Source: Oncomelania hupensis (taxonomy: Eukaryota; Mollusca; Gastropoda; Littorinimorpha; Pomatiopsidae). Taken from it: a stretch of DNA of 64,000 bases. The position numbers were made by a program, and so were the translations under genes. Location: NCBI GenBank assembly GCA_036898135.1, contig CM072519.1:67484340-67548339 (forward strand). Reading direction: 5' to 3'. The notes beneath the pieces are model-generated. The model ran no database searches. It was given only the letters and a program-made list of their open reading frames with translations, and was not told the origin of the DNA. Shown here in pieces: positions 20,768 through 30,573 of the stretch. Position 1 is the first letter of the stretch. Every line of letters starts with the position of its first letter.

Positions 20768-21826
20768 GCATAAGTCACTGAGATAGTACGGTATTATCGG
20801 GTGCCAGACAAGTAGTTGAGGTTTGTCACTGCTTGTGGAAAAAACTGTTCTTGAAGAGGCAGGTAGGGGTCTTCATAGTTCTGAGCCTTTTGCCAGATGG
20901 AAGCAGCTCGAAGAGGTGGGATCCGGGGTGGGAGGCATCATCCGCTATCTTTCTGGCTCTGCCCATCAGGCGTTTGGTATAGATGGAGGCCAGAGAGGGG
21001 AGGTCGGTGTCAATGATCTTGCTGGCAGCGGAGACAATATGGTCTAGTTTTTCTTTTTGTTGCTGGGATGCACCCCCATACCACACAATGTTAGAACACT
21101 TTCTACCACTGAGCGGTAGAACTGGGGGAGGATTTCTTTCCTCAGGCCAAATTTCTTGAGCTGCCTGAGAAAGTACATCCTCTGCTGTGCTCGCTTGATG
21201 ATGGAGTCGGTATTGAGATTTAAGGTGAGGTCGCAGGAAATGAGTGAGCCCAGAAACTTGAATGACTCAACTGTCTCGATGGGCTGGCCGTTGATGAAGA
21301 GGGAGTCAATGGGAGTGGCGTTCCGACGAAAGTCGATCACCATCTCTTTGGTTTTGGAGGCGTTCAACTCGAGACTGTTGTAATTGCACCATGACACAAG
21401 CAGGTCGACTTCCTGCCTGTAGGCTGACTCATCTCCATTGGATATGATGCCATCAACGGTGGTGTCATCGGCAAACTTTACGAGTTGAACTGACTCGTGA
21501 TGGGAGGTGCAGTCGTTGGTGTACAGGCAGTATAGAAAAGGAGACAGGACACACACCTGGGGTGCGCCTGTGCTCGGGGTCAGGAACTGCGAGATGTTGC
21601 TGCCTATCTTCACTGACTGGGGGCGGTTGAGGAGGAAGTTCAGAATCCAGAAAGAGATGGAGGGGGAGAGGTTGAAGAGCTGAAGCTTGTCGAACAGGGT
21701 CTGGGGGATGATATTGTTGAAAGCAGAGGAGTAATCTACGAAGAGGATGCGGGCGTAGCGATTAGGGGTTTCTAGCTGCTGGAGGATGAAGTGAAGGGCC
21801 AGGGCGACGGCATCGTCGATAGATAA
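20247..21826 (-). mobile_element. CR1-superfamily LINE (Rex1/Babar-like), 5'-truncated
   Basis: The 3' end is at the left, with short repeats whose complement is CTGTTATCTGTTATCTGTT and a CT microsatellite in the 3' UTR. The body encodes the RT palm, thumb and C-terminal region on the minus strand. It sits inside a solo LTR whose sequence resumes at ACGCTTATCAAGATTCAAGC, so the insertion is younger than the LTR. Confidence 0.7.
20575..20765. repeat. (CT)n / CTGT microsatellite
   Basis: Pyrimidine repeat ending in about 50 bp of pure CT, within the 3' UTR of the LINE. Confidence 0.9.
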
Positions 21827-21841
21827 AATTACGCTTATCAA
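20826..21841 (-). pseudogene. LINE reverse transcriptase, C-terminal two thirds
   Basis: The frame 21841-21044 carries RT motifs: ARILFVDYSSAFNNIIPQ, TGAPQVCVLSPFLYCLYTND (the usual PQG is PQV), LVKFADDTTVDGIISNGDES (catalytic FADD), LNASKTKEMVIDFRR and ESFKFLGSLISCDL. Near 21,070 the frame shifts and continues at 21086-20826 as MWYGGASQQQKEKLDHIV.. HPGSHLFELLPSGKRLR, the usual C-terminal end of this group. The N-terminal RT half and endonuclease are missing. The first ~5 residues of the listed frame come from flanking LTR sequence. Confidence 0.75.
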
Positions 21842-22019
21842 GATTCAAGCATCGGGGCTGACTCAACTAGTGGTAAATAATCGTGTAACAGTATGGTAGG
21901 GTCTATTTTATCAACTTAGGACGAAAAACTTTGCAGAGCAATTTGTTTTTGGTTTTTGGTTTTACGGGTTTTGTCTAATCCCGGCTTTGCTAATTTTAGC
22001 TCAGTAATTGTTGTTGGGA

Positions 22020-22290
22020 TGCCGGGGTGTCGGATAGCGCAGTGGTTGGAGGACTCGCTACTGTGTCGCAAGTTAAGCATCGTTCAGTGCGGTTAGCACT
22101 TGGATGGATGACCGCAAAACGTGAAGCGACAAATAACAACGCCCCCAGTTGACTCAATTGTGACTGAGTACAAAGCAGCGAGGAAGAGAGATGGGCATCA
22201 CCCTCATTACGTTGGCCTAAGATAAGTGTGATCTCCAACATCACGCTCCCCTACAGCCACAGGCTATGGGACTACCTTTACTTTACCTTT
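22020..22290 (+). mobile_element. SINE with 5S rRNA-derived segment, copy 2
   Basis: GGATAGCGCAGTGGTTGGAGG resembles a tRNA box A region. It is followed (22068-22118) by AGTTAAGCATCGTTCAGTGC and GGTTAGCACTTGGATGGATG, then ACCG, the 5S internal promoter region. The body has GAGTACAAAGCAGCGAGGAAG and GATGGGCATCACCCTCATTA, matching the minus-strand copy at 17.0-17.3 kb. It ends with TTTACTTTACC. Confidence 0.7.
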
Positions 22291-22773
22291 TTTTTATTGT
22301 TGTTGTCGTTGATGTTGTTGACAATTTGTTAAGTATCATAACGAATCAAGAAATTGTACAAGTTTTGGTTCATTCAACGGACACTTTTGATTTTGTAGGC
22401 AATACAACATTTTACTTGACGATAGATATAGACCTACGAATATTATGAAATAAGTAAAATAAAAAAAGTTGTTTTTTTTTAATGAAGAACGGAAAAAAAG
22501 AAGATGATAAAAAAAGTTTTGATTGGGGAAGTACATAGCAATGCTCAGTATCTCTTTTAATACTAACAAACAAACAAAACACATTGCAGACGTGAATACA
22601 TTTTTTAAAGTCCATTTAGATTTGTTGTCTGACAAATAAGAAAGACAATGTTTTTATATGCAACAAAGGTTTTGTTTTGTGTTGTTGTGCTGTATCTCTA
22701 CATAAATTAGGATGTATATGGATGCCATTCGTTGTACATTCGGTTTGTGTTCATTAATAAATATGATATCTCA
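22291..22773. other. AT-rich, no supported gene
   Basis: Only short low-complexity frames. The ACAATGTTGGCTA at 22774-22786 is the left target duplication of the RTE copy described at 29908. Confidence 0.4.
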
Positions 22774-22792
22774 ACAATGTTGGCTATCCTAT

Positions 22793-23626
22793 TGTCACGG
22801 ACCAGGTTTTATAATATTTCGGTCCGATGACTGTTTGTAGTATCTTCCTGTGAGAAGATATAAATTATAATTTTTTTTTTATTGATTACTAATTTCTGAT
22901 TGGTTGAGCTAGTCATGTGACGGTTCACCAATTACATGTATTCAAAACAATGTTTGCATTCTTCTTTTGTATGTACCACGGTGTGGTTGTGTTTGTACTT
23001 CTGGCAGCTGCGTCTGCAGGTATATATTTATTGGTTTATCATTGAAATATTGTATTATGAAACGTAGGAATATTTAACCATGATTATATTCTACTTATTG
23101 TGGAATAAGAATTAATAATGAATAATTTTGATATTAGTATGAAGGATGGATTAGGGAGGTAATGGAGATGGTGGATCGCTGTATATTTTTGAGTAACGAA
23201 TTGAAATTGGATTAGTATTTGATTTGAGGTTGAAACCTCAACTTGCAATGTATAGCATTATATTTATTTTTGTGAATGAAAGTAATTAGCGGCAAGAATG
23301 TAATAATAAGTTGTTATAATTAGAGTTACAATTTTTTTGCGTATGTGTGAACTGTGTTCTACACATATGAGATTTGAATTATATGTTGCTGGTCTGGTCC
23401 TGTCACAGAGAGAGAGAAAAGGTATATGTGGTAATACAGAGAAGTCTATGTATCAAGATATTTAGTGGGGGAAAACTTGTATGTTTTCAGAAGTCTCCGG
23501 CTGAGGGGCCTCGAGGCAACGAGAAAGAAAGAAAGAAGAAGAAGAAGAAGAAGAAGAAGAAGAAGAAGAAGAAGAAGAAGAAGAAGAAGAAGAAGAAGAA
23601 GAAGGAGAAGAAGAAGAAGTAGACGA

Positions 23627-23658
<32 letters not shown>

Positions 23659-24610
23659 AGAAAACGAGAAGGAGAGTAAGCAGAGGAAGAAGTAGCCGAG
23701 GAGGAAGAAGGGTGGAAGCATAAAGAAGGGGCCAGAGAAGAAGCCAAAGAAGAAGCGGAAGAAACTCCGAGAGAAGAAGACGAAGAAGAAGACGAGAGCA
23801 GCAACCACTGCTACATCAGCAGCAGCAGCAACCACTGCTACATCAGCAGCAGCAGCAACCACTGCTACATCAGCAGCAGCAGCAACCACTGCTACATCAG
23901 CAGCAGCAGCAACCACTGCTACACCATCAGCAGCAGCAACCTTTGCTACATCAGCGGCAGTAGCAACCACTGCTGCATCATCATCAGTGGCAACCATTGC
24001 CACCCCAGCAGCAGCAGCAGCAGCAGCAGCGGCCACAACAGCAGCAGCGACAGCGACGATAGAGAGGGGAGAAAACCCAGGATAGATAGATAGAAAGGCC
24101 AAGGATAAGGAGAAGGAAGATAGTGTATAGATATAGACAGAGACAGAGGATTAAAAGGAAACGAAAGACAGACAGCTAATTCTGTCCTCCATGAGACTCT
24201 TGGTAACTCTCTCTGTTGACGGGGACTGGAACCTCATTGGTGGTTTTGTGACTGGTTTCTTGGATTGTCTTTTCTGGAACATTACTTGTGGGTTTGTGAG
24301 ATCAGTGTACAATCTCTCGGATTATCTCCTTGGAACTTTATGTGTGTGATTTGTGAGTGGTATATTTAATTCACGGATTGTTCTACAAAGTACGTGAGTA
24401 CAAATCTATATATATACATATTTTTCCATATTATTGATTGATGTTGTATGTACTTATGTGAACGTTGTGATTCTTGTTTATTTTCTAGTAATAGAAAGGG
24501 GGAGTGACAACAAAAGAATTCTTGAGAGTTAGGGAGTGTGAGACGGGAGAACACGCAGAATATTCACGCACGCATACACGCAGTTTCTTGAAATAACCCC
24601 TTTCGTTACA
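22793..24610 (+). repeat. 5' LTR (1818 bp)
   Basis: It starts TGTCACGGACCAGG and ends CCCCTTTCGTTACA. It contains a GAA tract (about 23,530-23,665) and a 27 bp minisatellite (ACCACTGCTACATCAGCAGC-type, five units near 23,806-23,925), followed by CAG repeats. Relative to the 3' LTR it has a longer GAA tract, one more minisatellite unit and an extra ~27 bp near 22,950 (ATGTTTGCATTCTTC..). The alanine- and leucine-rich frames across it are repeat artefacts. Confidence 0.9.
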
Positions 24611-24611
24611 G

Positions 24612-24629
24612 TGGTGACCCTGAAACCCG
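24612..24629 (+). promoter_or_regulatory. Primer binding site
   Basis: TGGTGACCCTGAAACC starts one base after the 5' LTR. The first nine bases match the complement of the animal tRNA-Trp 3' end (TGGTGACCC); the rest does not, so the primer identity is uncertain. Confidence 0.55.
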
Positions 24630-25715
24630 TAGTTAGTTAGTGGGAGTTTAGATTATTTATTTGTCTTGTATCTTGTTTGGAGTTTATATTGGGGAGTTTA
24701 TTTGAATAAGTATAAGATTGAACAGTAGAAGAGTTTTGTATAAATTTTGGGCAGTTAACTTTGGTGTGCTAGGAGTGTGTACTGGGTAACTGACTTGTTT
24801 AAATTGTTGTTTTCATTTCTTTTTGGGTAGTATGTTGTTGTTTATATAGATTATACCCCGTCTCCGATTCTTTCCTTACGGGTCTGATTCCTTGTATAGT
24901 TCTGGGATCAGAAAGGGCTTAGATTCATTTTTCTTCCTGTTGTATATATATTGCTAATTCTAGTTCAGCTTTTCAGTTTTGTTTTGTTTTTCCTTCTATA
25001 CTTTTAGGATCCTGTCTTGTATAGTTATAGTTGTCACATCCCTATTTTAGTTGTTGTAGGTGTTTAGGATTTATTTTTGGCATTTTAACGGAACTTCCGG
25101 TGTTTTCTAGCCGAAGTGGAACTTAGTTGTTTTTTCTATTGATTTCTTGTACTCTATTGTACCGATATTAGTTTAGAATTTTAGTTCTCTCTTTGTTGTG
25201 CTGTGATGTTGTTGTCGTTGTTTGGTATTTAGTATAGTGTTTAATTATTATTATTATTTGTTTTGTTTTGTTCTGTTTTCATTTCAAAACAAATTACTTA
25301 TAAAATTTCACTTGCCCTAATTTAGATTTAAATAATTTAGATTTAAATATTTTCTGATGCTTGCTTGTACTTAGACTGAATATAATCTAAACATTGTTTA
25401 CTTTTCTTTCATGGTATGTTAAACTTGTTATGGTATGTTAGACTTGAACTAGTTTTCATTTTGAAATAATTTTATTTTGTCAAACTTGAACTTGCATTGA
25501 GTTCGAAATACTTTTCATCTGACAAACTTCGCTTGCTTCGATTTTGAATAATTTTCTTTTGACAAATTTGAATTTGCTTTTGATTTTTGTAATAATTCTG
25601 GCCTTGTGGAACTTGGGAAACTAATTTTGACTTGTATAACTTAAAGTTATTTGCTGTATTGTCACTTGAATTCTCTTACTTTTAGTAATTTATTTTCTTT
25701 TGAATTCAACTGATC
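24630..25715 (+). other. Gypsy 5' leader (untranslated)
   Basis: AT-rich, T-rich leader of about 1.1 kb between PBS and gag, with many stops in all frames. A ~60 bp unit (..TTTTGACAAACTTGAACTTGC..) is repeated loosely at 25,380-25,580. Confidence 0.6.
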
Positions 25716-27851
25716 ATGGCTTCCGCTGAGGAATATGAGACTCTGTTTAATTCGTTTTTGACTCAAGCCCAGAAGTTAGGTTTTACTGATGAAAAGCTAC
25801 AGCAGTACATTGAGCAGTGCTTTCAGAGACATGATAGGGCCAAAGAAAGAGAACAGGAAAAGGTTAAACAGGAACAGGATGCTAAAAGATTGCAGTTAGA
25901 ACAGGAAAGGGAGGAAAAACGATTGCAGTTAGAACAGGATGCTAAAAGATTGCAGTTAGAACAGGAAAGGGAGGAAAAACGATTGCAGTTAGAACAGGAT
26001 GCTAAAAAATTGCAGTTAGAACAGGAACTGGAACGGGAAAAGGTTAAACAGGAAAGAGAGGAAAAACGATTTCAGTTAGAACAGAATGCTAAAAGAGAAG
26101 AACAGGAGAGAGAGGAAAGGAAATTGAAGATGGATTATCAGATGGAACTTGACAGAGAAAGCCTTAAGATAAAGGGAAAGGAAATTGAGCTTCAGTTGAA
26201 ACAAGCTGAATTGAAGAGCGAGACCCCTACCCCTAGGACTCGGAGCACTAATCCGTCGTTTCCAAAGTTGCCCCAACTACCTGTTTTCAAAGAGGACAGG
26301 GATGACATTGATTCTTTTTTGTACCGGTTTGAGGCACATGCTAAGGCTCTCAATTATGATAGCAGTAAATGGGTTGTTTACTTAACTGCATTGCTACAAG
26401 GCCCGGCTTTAGCTGTGTATCATTCTTTGTCTGCTACCGGTACAGTTTCATATGATGATCTTAAGCAAGAACTTCTTAAGAAATTTCAGTGCACTGCAGA
26501 TGGATTCAGAGAAAAATTCAGATCAGTTAGGCCTGAAGTGGGGGAAAGTTTTGTAACTTTTTCAAAGCGTTTTTCTCACTTGTTGGAAAGATGGATCCAA
26601 CTATCAGATTGTGAAAAGACTTTTGATGGACTATGGAATCTGATTTTGTGTGAGCAGTTTATTGCTTCTGTTTCGAGAGATCTCGCCGTGTTTTTGAAAG
26701 AAAGGAATTTGACAAAATTCGCGGCTTTGATAGACAGTGCTGAAGCATTTCGCATGGCTCACCCGGAAAAGAAACTGGCACGGAAGTCGGATGACTCGAT
26801 TTTTGCATCCGCGTCGATTTCTCAGAATGTCCCCACTCAGAATAAATTTCGTGGGACTGGCCAAAGATGGAATAATTTCCGGGGATCGGGATTTCGTGGC
26901 TCTCCGCGTGGAAACTACCAACCCACAGGTCCTACTCCAAATAGGGGTTTTGCAAATCAGACCATGAATACCCAACAGGGTGCTCAAAACAATCAGGTTC
27001 CTCGTGGACGTGGAAATACCTATTCTAGACCTGGTTCTCGTTTTTCAGGTAGTCCTCCTCTCAACAAAAGACAGAATAGACAGGACATAGTTTGCTATTG
27101 TTGTGGGGGTCTAGGTCACATAGCGGCATGGTGTCCTTCTGCTAGTGGCAATGGATACCCAGAGACTCAGGATACTGAAAGTGGTTCGCAGAAATACCAG
27201 GACCCTCCAGTTAACACTCAGTCAGCTTTAGTCGCTGAAGTCATTTGCTCAGCTGGTGATAAAAACTGTGGTCAACCCAAGCTAGCATCAGGTACCGTAA
27301 ATGGCCTCAAAGCAAGTGTACTCAGAGACACAGGGGCTACTATCTGTGGCGTTCGCAAGAGACTGGTTTCGGACGGCCAGTACACTGGCAAAGAGTGTAA
27401 ATGTTTGTCATTCGGTGGGAATATAGAAGAATTTCCGTTGGCTAAAGTGCCCGTTGACACTCCATTTTTCTCTGGCACTGTGTTGTGTTGTGTCATTGAG
27501 CAACCAGTGGCCGATTTGATAGTAGGGAATTTACCAGGTGTGTCCGACCCTTTTTCGGGTGCTACCACACTCATCCAGGATCAAGGTCAAATTCTACCGG
27601 TTCCTTTAGAAAAGATGCCGACTATTTCGGAAACATTCAAACGGGTTGCAGTTGATTTGGTAGGACCGATTCCTCCGCCGTCTGAGGAAGGTCACAGATG
27701 CATACTCAGCATCATTGATATGGTAACACGTTATCCGGACACTATTCAGCTTAAACACGTCAAAAACAAGGTACTAGAATCTTGCAAACTAGCACAAGAA
27801 ACATGTGTAGCCAAAACCAGACACTATCTCCATAAAATCTGTGGAAAATGA
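25716..27851 (+). CDS. Gypsy Gag-protease with truncated integrase (711 aa)
   Basis: The frame starts MASAEEYETLFNSFLTQAQK. Residues about 45-165 are a charged coiled coil made of near-identical 20-22 residue units (EQEREEKRLQLEQDAKRLQ). A retrotransposon gag domain follows (PKLPQLPVFKEDRDDIDSF to about residue 350), then a basic R/G/N-rich stretch and a CCHC knuckle (CYCCGGLGHIAAWC, about 451-464). The aspartic protease core has VLRDTGATICG, an intact DTG. The frame then jumps to FKRVAVDLVGPIPPPSEEGH, the start of the integrase core with its first Asp. It loses similarity after about 45 residues and stops. RT, RNase H, the integrase zinc domain and the rest of the core are absent, which is consistent with an internal deletion. 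Confidence 0.85.
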   Translation: MASAEEYETLFNSFLTQAQKLGFTDEKLQQYIEQCFQRHDRAKEREQEKVKQEQDAKRLQLEQEREEKRLQLEQDAKRLQLEQEREEKRLQLEQDAKKLQLEQELEREKVKQEREEKRFQLEQNAKREEQEREERKLKMDYQMELDRESLKIKGKEIELQLKQAELKSETPTPRTRSTNPSFPKLPQLPVFKEDRDDIDSFLYRFEAHAKALNYDSSKWVVYLTALLQGPALAVYHSLSATGTVSYDDLKQELLKKFQCTADGFREKFRSVRPEVGESFVTFSKRFSHLLERWIQLSDCEKTFDGLWNLILCEQFIASVSRDLAVFLKERNLTKFAALIDSAEAFRMAHPEKKLARKSDDSIFASASISQNVPTQNKFRGTGQRWNNFRGSGFRGSPRGNYQPTGPTPNRGFANQTMNTQQGAQNNQVPRGRGNTYSRPGSRFSGSPPLNKRQNRQDIVCYCCGGLGHIAAWCPSASGNGYPETQDTESGSQKYQDPPVNTQSALVAEVICSAGDKNCGQPKLASGTVNGLKASVLRDTGATICGVRKRLVSDGQYTGKECKCLSFGGNIEEFPLAKVPVDTPFFSGTVLCCVIEQPVADLIVGNLPGVSDPFSGATTLIQDQGQILPVPLEKMPTISETFKRVAVDLVGPIPPPSEEGHRCILSIIDMVTRYPDTIQLKHVKNKVLESCKLAQETCVAKTRHYLHKICGK

Positions 27852-28156
27852 ACATGCTTTGTGTATATTTCTGCTATTGTATATGTTATACTGGAAATCT
27901 ATTGTAATACTGTAAAATGATCTGTTATGTACCTTATTGATTTTTTATTTCACTGTATCACGGTGACATGCTTGGATTTGAAATACATATTTTGTATGCC
28001 TATTGCGCTTTGGGTGATTGCTTAATACAATATGTTTATGTTTAAGATAAGTGCTAATGACCAGTCTTTTCGCTTGTTTGTACAGTTTAGATGGACATAT
28101 TGTAGTAATTTTTTCTTTCTGATAAAATTCAGAAAACTCGGGCGTTTTCTTTTTGC

Positions 28157-28166
28157 AGGAAGGGGG
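28157..28166 (+). promoter_or_regulatory. Polypurine tract
   Basis: AGGAAGGGGG lies three bases before the 3' LTR, where plus-strand synthesis is primed. Region 27,852-28,156 is the element's 3' UTR, with no frame of note. Confidence 0.7.
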
Positions 28167-28169
28167 TAT

Positions 28170-29907
28170 TGTCACGGACCAGGTTTTATAATATTTCGGT
28201 CCGATGACTGTTTGTAGTATCTTCCTGTGAGAAGATATAAATTATAATATTTTTTTTTATTGATTACTAATTTCTGATTGGTTGAGCTAGTCATGTGACG
28301 GTTCACCAATTACATGTATTCAAAACAACACGGTGTGGTTGTGTTTGTACTTCTGGCAGCTGCGTCTGCAGGTATATATTTATTGGTTTATCATTGAAAT
28401 ATTGTATTATGAAACGTAGGAATATTTAACCATGATTATATTCTACTTATTGTGGAATAAGAATTAATAATGAATAATTTTGATATTAGTATGAAGGATG
28501 GATTAGGGAGGTAATGGAGATGGTGGATCGCTGTATATTTTTGAGTAACGAATTGAAATTGGATTAGTATTTGATTTGAGGTTGAAACCTCAACTTGCAA
28601 TGTATAGCATTATATTTATTTTTGTGAATGAAAGTAATTAGCGGCAAGAATGTAATAATAAGTTGTTATAATTAGAGTTACAATTTTTTTGCGTATGTGT
28701 GAACTGTGTTCTACACATATGAGATTTGAATTATATGTTGCTGGTCTGGTCCTGTCACAGAGAGAGAGAAAAGGTATATGTGGTAATACAGAGAAGTCTA
28801 TGTATCAAGATATTTAGGTGGGGGAAAACTTGTATGTTTTCAGAAGTCTCCGGCTGAGGGGCCTCGAGGCAACGAGAAAGAAAGAAGAAGAAGAAGAAGA
28901 AGAAGAAGAAGAAGAAGAAGAAGAAGAAGAAGGAGAAGAAGAAGAAGTAGACGAGAAGAAGAAGAAGAAGAGGAAGAAGAAGAAAACGAGAAGGAGAGTA
29001 AGCAGAGGAAGAAGTAGCCGAGGAGGAAGAAGGGTGGAAGCATAAAGAAGGGGCCAGAGAAGAAGCCAAAGAAGAAGCGGAAGAAACTCCGAGAGAAGAA
29101 GACGAAGAAGAAGACGAGAGCAGCAACCACTGCTACATCAGCAGCAGCAGCAACCACTGCTACATCAGCAGCAGCAGCAACCACTGCTACATCAGCAGCA
29201 GCAGCAACCACTGCTACACCATCAGCAGCAGCAACCTTTGCTACATCAGCGGCAGTAGCAACCACTGCTGCATCATCATCAGTGGCAACCATTGCCACCC
29301 CAGCAGCAGCAGCAGCAGCAGCGGCCACAACACAACAGCAGCAGCGACAGCGACGATAGAGAGGGGAGAAAACCCAGGATAGATAGATAGAAAGGCCAAG
29401 GATAAGGAGAAGGAAGATAGTGTATAGATATAGACAGAGACAGAGGATTAAAAGGAAACGAAAGACAGACAGCTAATTCTGTCCTCCATGAGACTCTTGG
29501 TAACTCTCTCTGTTGACGGGGACTGGAACCTCATTGGTGGTTTTGTGACTGGTTTCTTGGATTGTCTTTTCTGGAACATTACTTGTGGGTTTGTGAGATC
29601 AGTGTACAATCTCTCGGATTATCTCCTTGGAACTTTATGTGTGTGATTTGTGAGTGGTATATTTAATTCACGGATTGTTCTACAAAGTACGTGAGTACAA
29701 ATCTATATATATACATATTTTTCCATATTATTGATTGATGTTGTATGTACTTATGTGAACGTTGTGATTCTTGTTTATTTTCTAGTAATAGAAAGGGGGA
29801 GTGACAACAAAAGAATTCTTGAGAGTTAGGGAGTGTGAGACGGGAGAACACGCAGAATATTCACGCACGCATACACGCAGTTTCTTGAAATAACCCCTTT
29901 CGTTACA
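28170..29907 (+). repeat. 3' LTR (1738 bp)
   Basis: Same ends and internal order as the 5' LTR. It is 80 bp shorter, mainly through a shorter GAA tract, four instead of five 27 bp minisatellite units and loss of ~27 bp near 28,327. It carries a few single-base differences, for example GGTGGGGGAAAA against GTGGGGGAAAA. Confidence 0.9.
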
Positions 29908-30166
29908 CCTATCCTATCCTATCCTATCCTATCCTATCCCGTAACCTGAAAGTTCTTTGGGGTCCTACAGATGATCGTTTAACTAGCGTACTCCGTCTTT
30001 CTCTGTTCTCAGCAACCTTCATGGCGTCGCTCAGTGTCAAGCCAGTCCATTCTCGAATGATGTTTACCCACCTCTTCTTTTTTCTGTTTCTCTCTTGTTC
30101 TGCCTCCTTGCACCGTGCCTTTCAGGATGATCTTTGCCAGGCCTGATGCTCTGGTGACGTGGCCGT
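29908..30166 (-). pseudogene. RTE-type LINE 3' end, host of the gypsy insertion
   Basis: CCTAT repeats (29908-29938) precede the complement of the RTE C-terminal end (GATGATCGTTTAACTAGCG, CCAGTCCATTCTCGAATG, CTGGTGACGTGGCCGTA). The left remnant of its tail is at 22787-22792. ACAATGTTGGCTA flanks the whole assembly (22774-22786 and 30167-30179), giving the LINE's own target duplication of about 11-13 bp. Confidence 0.85.
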
Positions 30167-30211
30167 ACAATGTTGGCTAGCCGTTGCTATTATTAGGCAC
30201 AAACACTAAGG

Positions 30212-30214
30212 AAT

Positions 30215-30254
<40 letters not shown>
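30212..30254. repeat. (TTTA)n microsatellite
   Basis: About ten TTTA units. G-rich sequence follows at 30,283-30,350, then non-repetitive DNA to 30,573 with no gene seen. Confidence 0.9.
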
Positions 30255-30573
30255 AAAGTAATGCACTTTCGAAAGATTTTTTTTTGGGGGGGTGATGTGG
30301 GGGGAGAGGGGTGGAGGAGATGGGAGGGAGGAGATAAGGGGGGGGGGGAGTGTTTCGTAGTTTGTTTGTTTTTTTGCAGTGGGCCAACACTCAACGTGAA
30401 TAATAAAAGGACCTGAGGAGGAGGCGAGTTCAAATTGGTTCCAATGATGGACAAATGGGAGGGGAGATAAAACGCGACACGCACACTTGTATAAATGTGT
30501 TCGCCCCAAGCCATCATTGAATAAACAGCATTTGGAAGGTGGTGCAGACGCTTAGACGCTGGTTTGCTTCGGA

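Larger units (their letters stand above)
19730..21890 (+). repeat. Gypsy solo LTR, split by a Rex1/CR1-type LINE
   Basis: It begins TGTTACGATTGAGACGC and ends AATCGTGTAACA. It includes TATATAAG (near 20,060) as a TATA box, GTTGCTGAGTGAACAGGC, GGATAAACGAATTT and CATCGGGGCTGACTC, parallel to the LTR at 60254-60860. The flanks GTATA and GTATG agree at four of five bases, so this is probably a solo LTR formed by LTR-LTR recombination. LINE sequence occupies about 20,247-21,826. Confidence 0.65.
22793..29907 (+). mobile_element. Ty3/gypsy LTR retrotransposon, RT-deleted, 7.1 kb
   Basis: Two long LTRs, both running TGTCACGG to CGTTACA, flank a single long frame (gag, protease, broken integrase). 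A 5 bp duplication CCTAT lies on both sides (22788-22792 and 29908-29912). The target was the CCTAT tail array of an RTE copy. No reverse transcriptase or RNase H lies between the LTRs, so the element would need proteins from elsewhere. The LTRs are nearly identical outside simple repeats, which suggests a recent insertion. Confidence 0.9.

Noticed and set aside
22068..22118. 5S rRNA gene
   Set aside because: Only the internal promoter half is similar; the 5' half is replaced by a tRNA-like head and the body repeats at 17 kb. It is SINE-derived.
23446..24102. Long minus-strand frame, alanine/valine- and leucine-rich (218 aa), and its counterpart at 28840-29328
   Set aside because: It lies wholly inside the LTRs and is produced by the GAA tract and the ACCACTGCTACATCAGCAGC minisatellite. 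No domain, and the two copies differ by repeat number.
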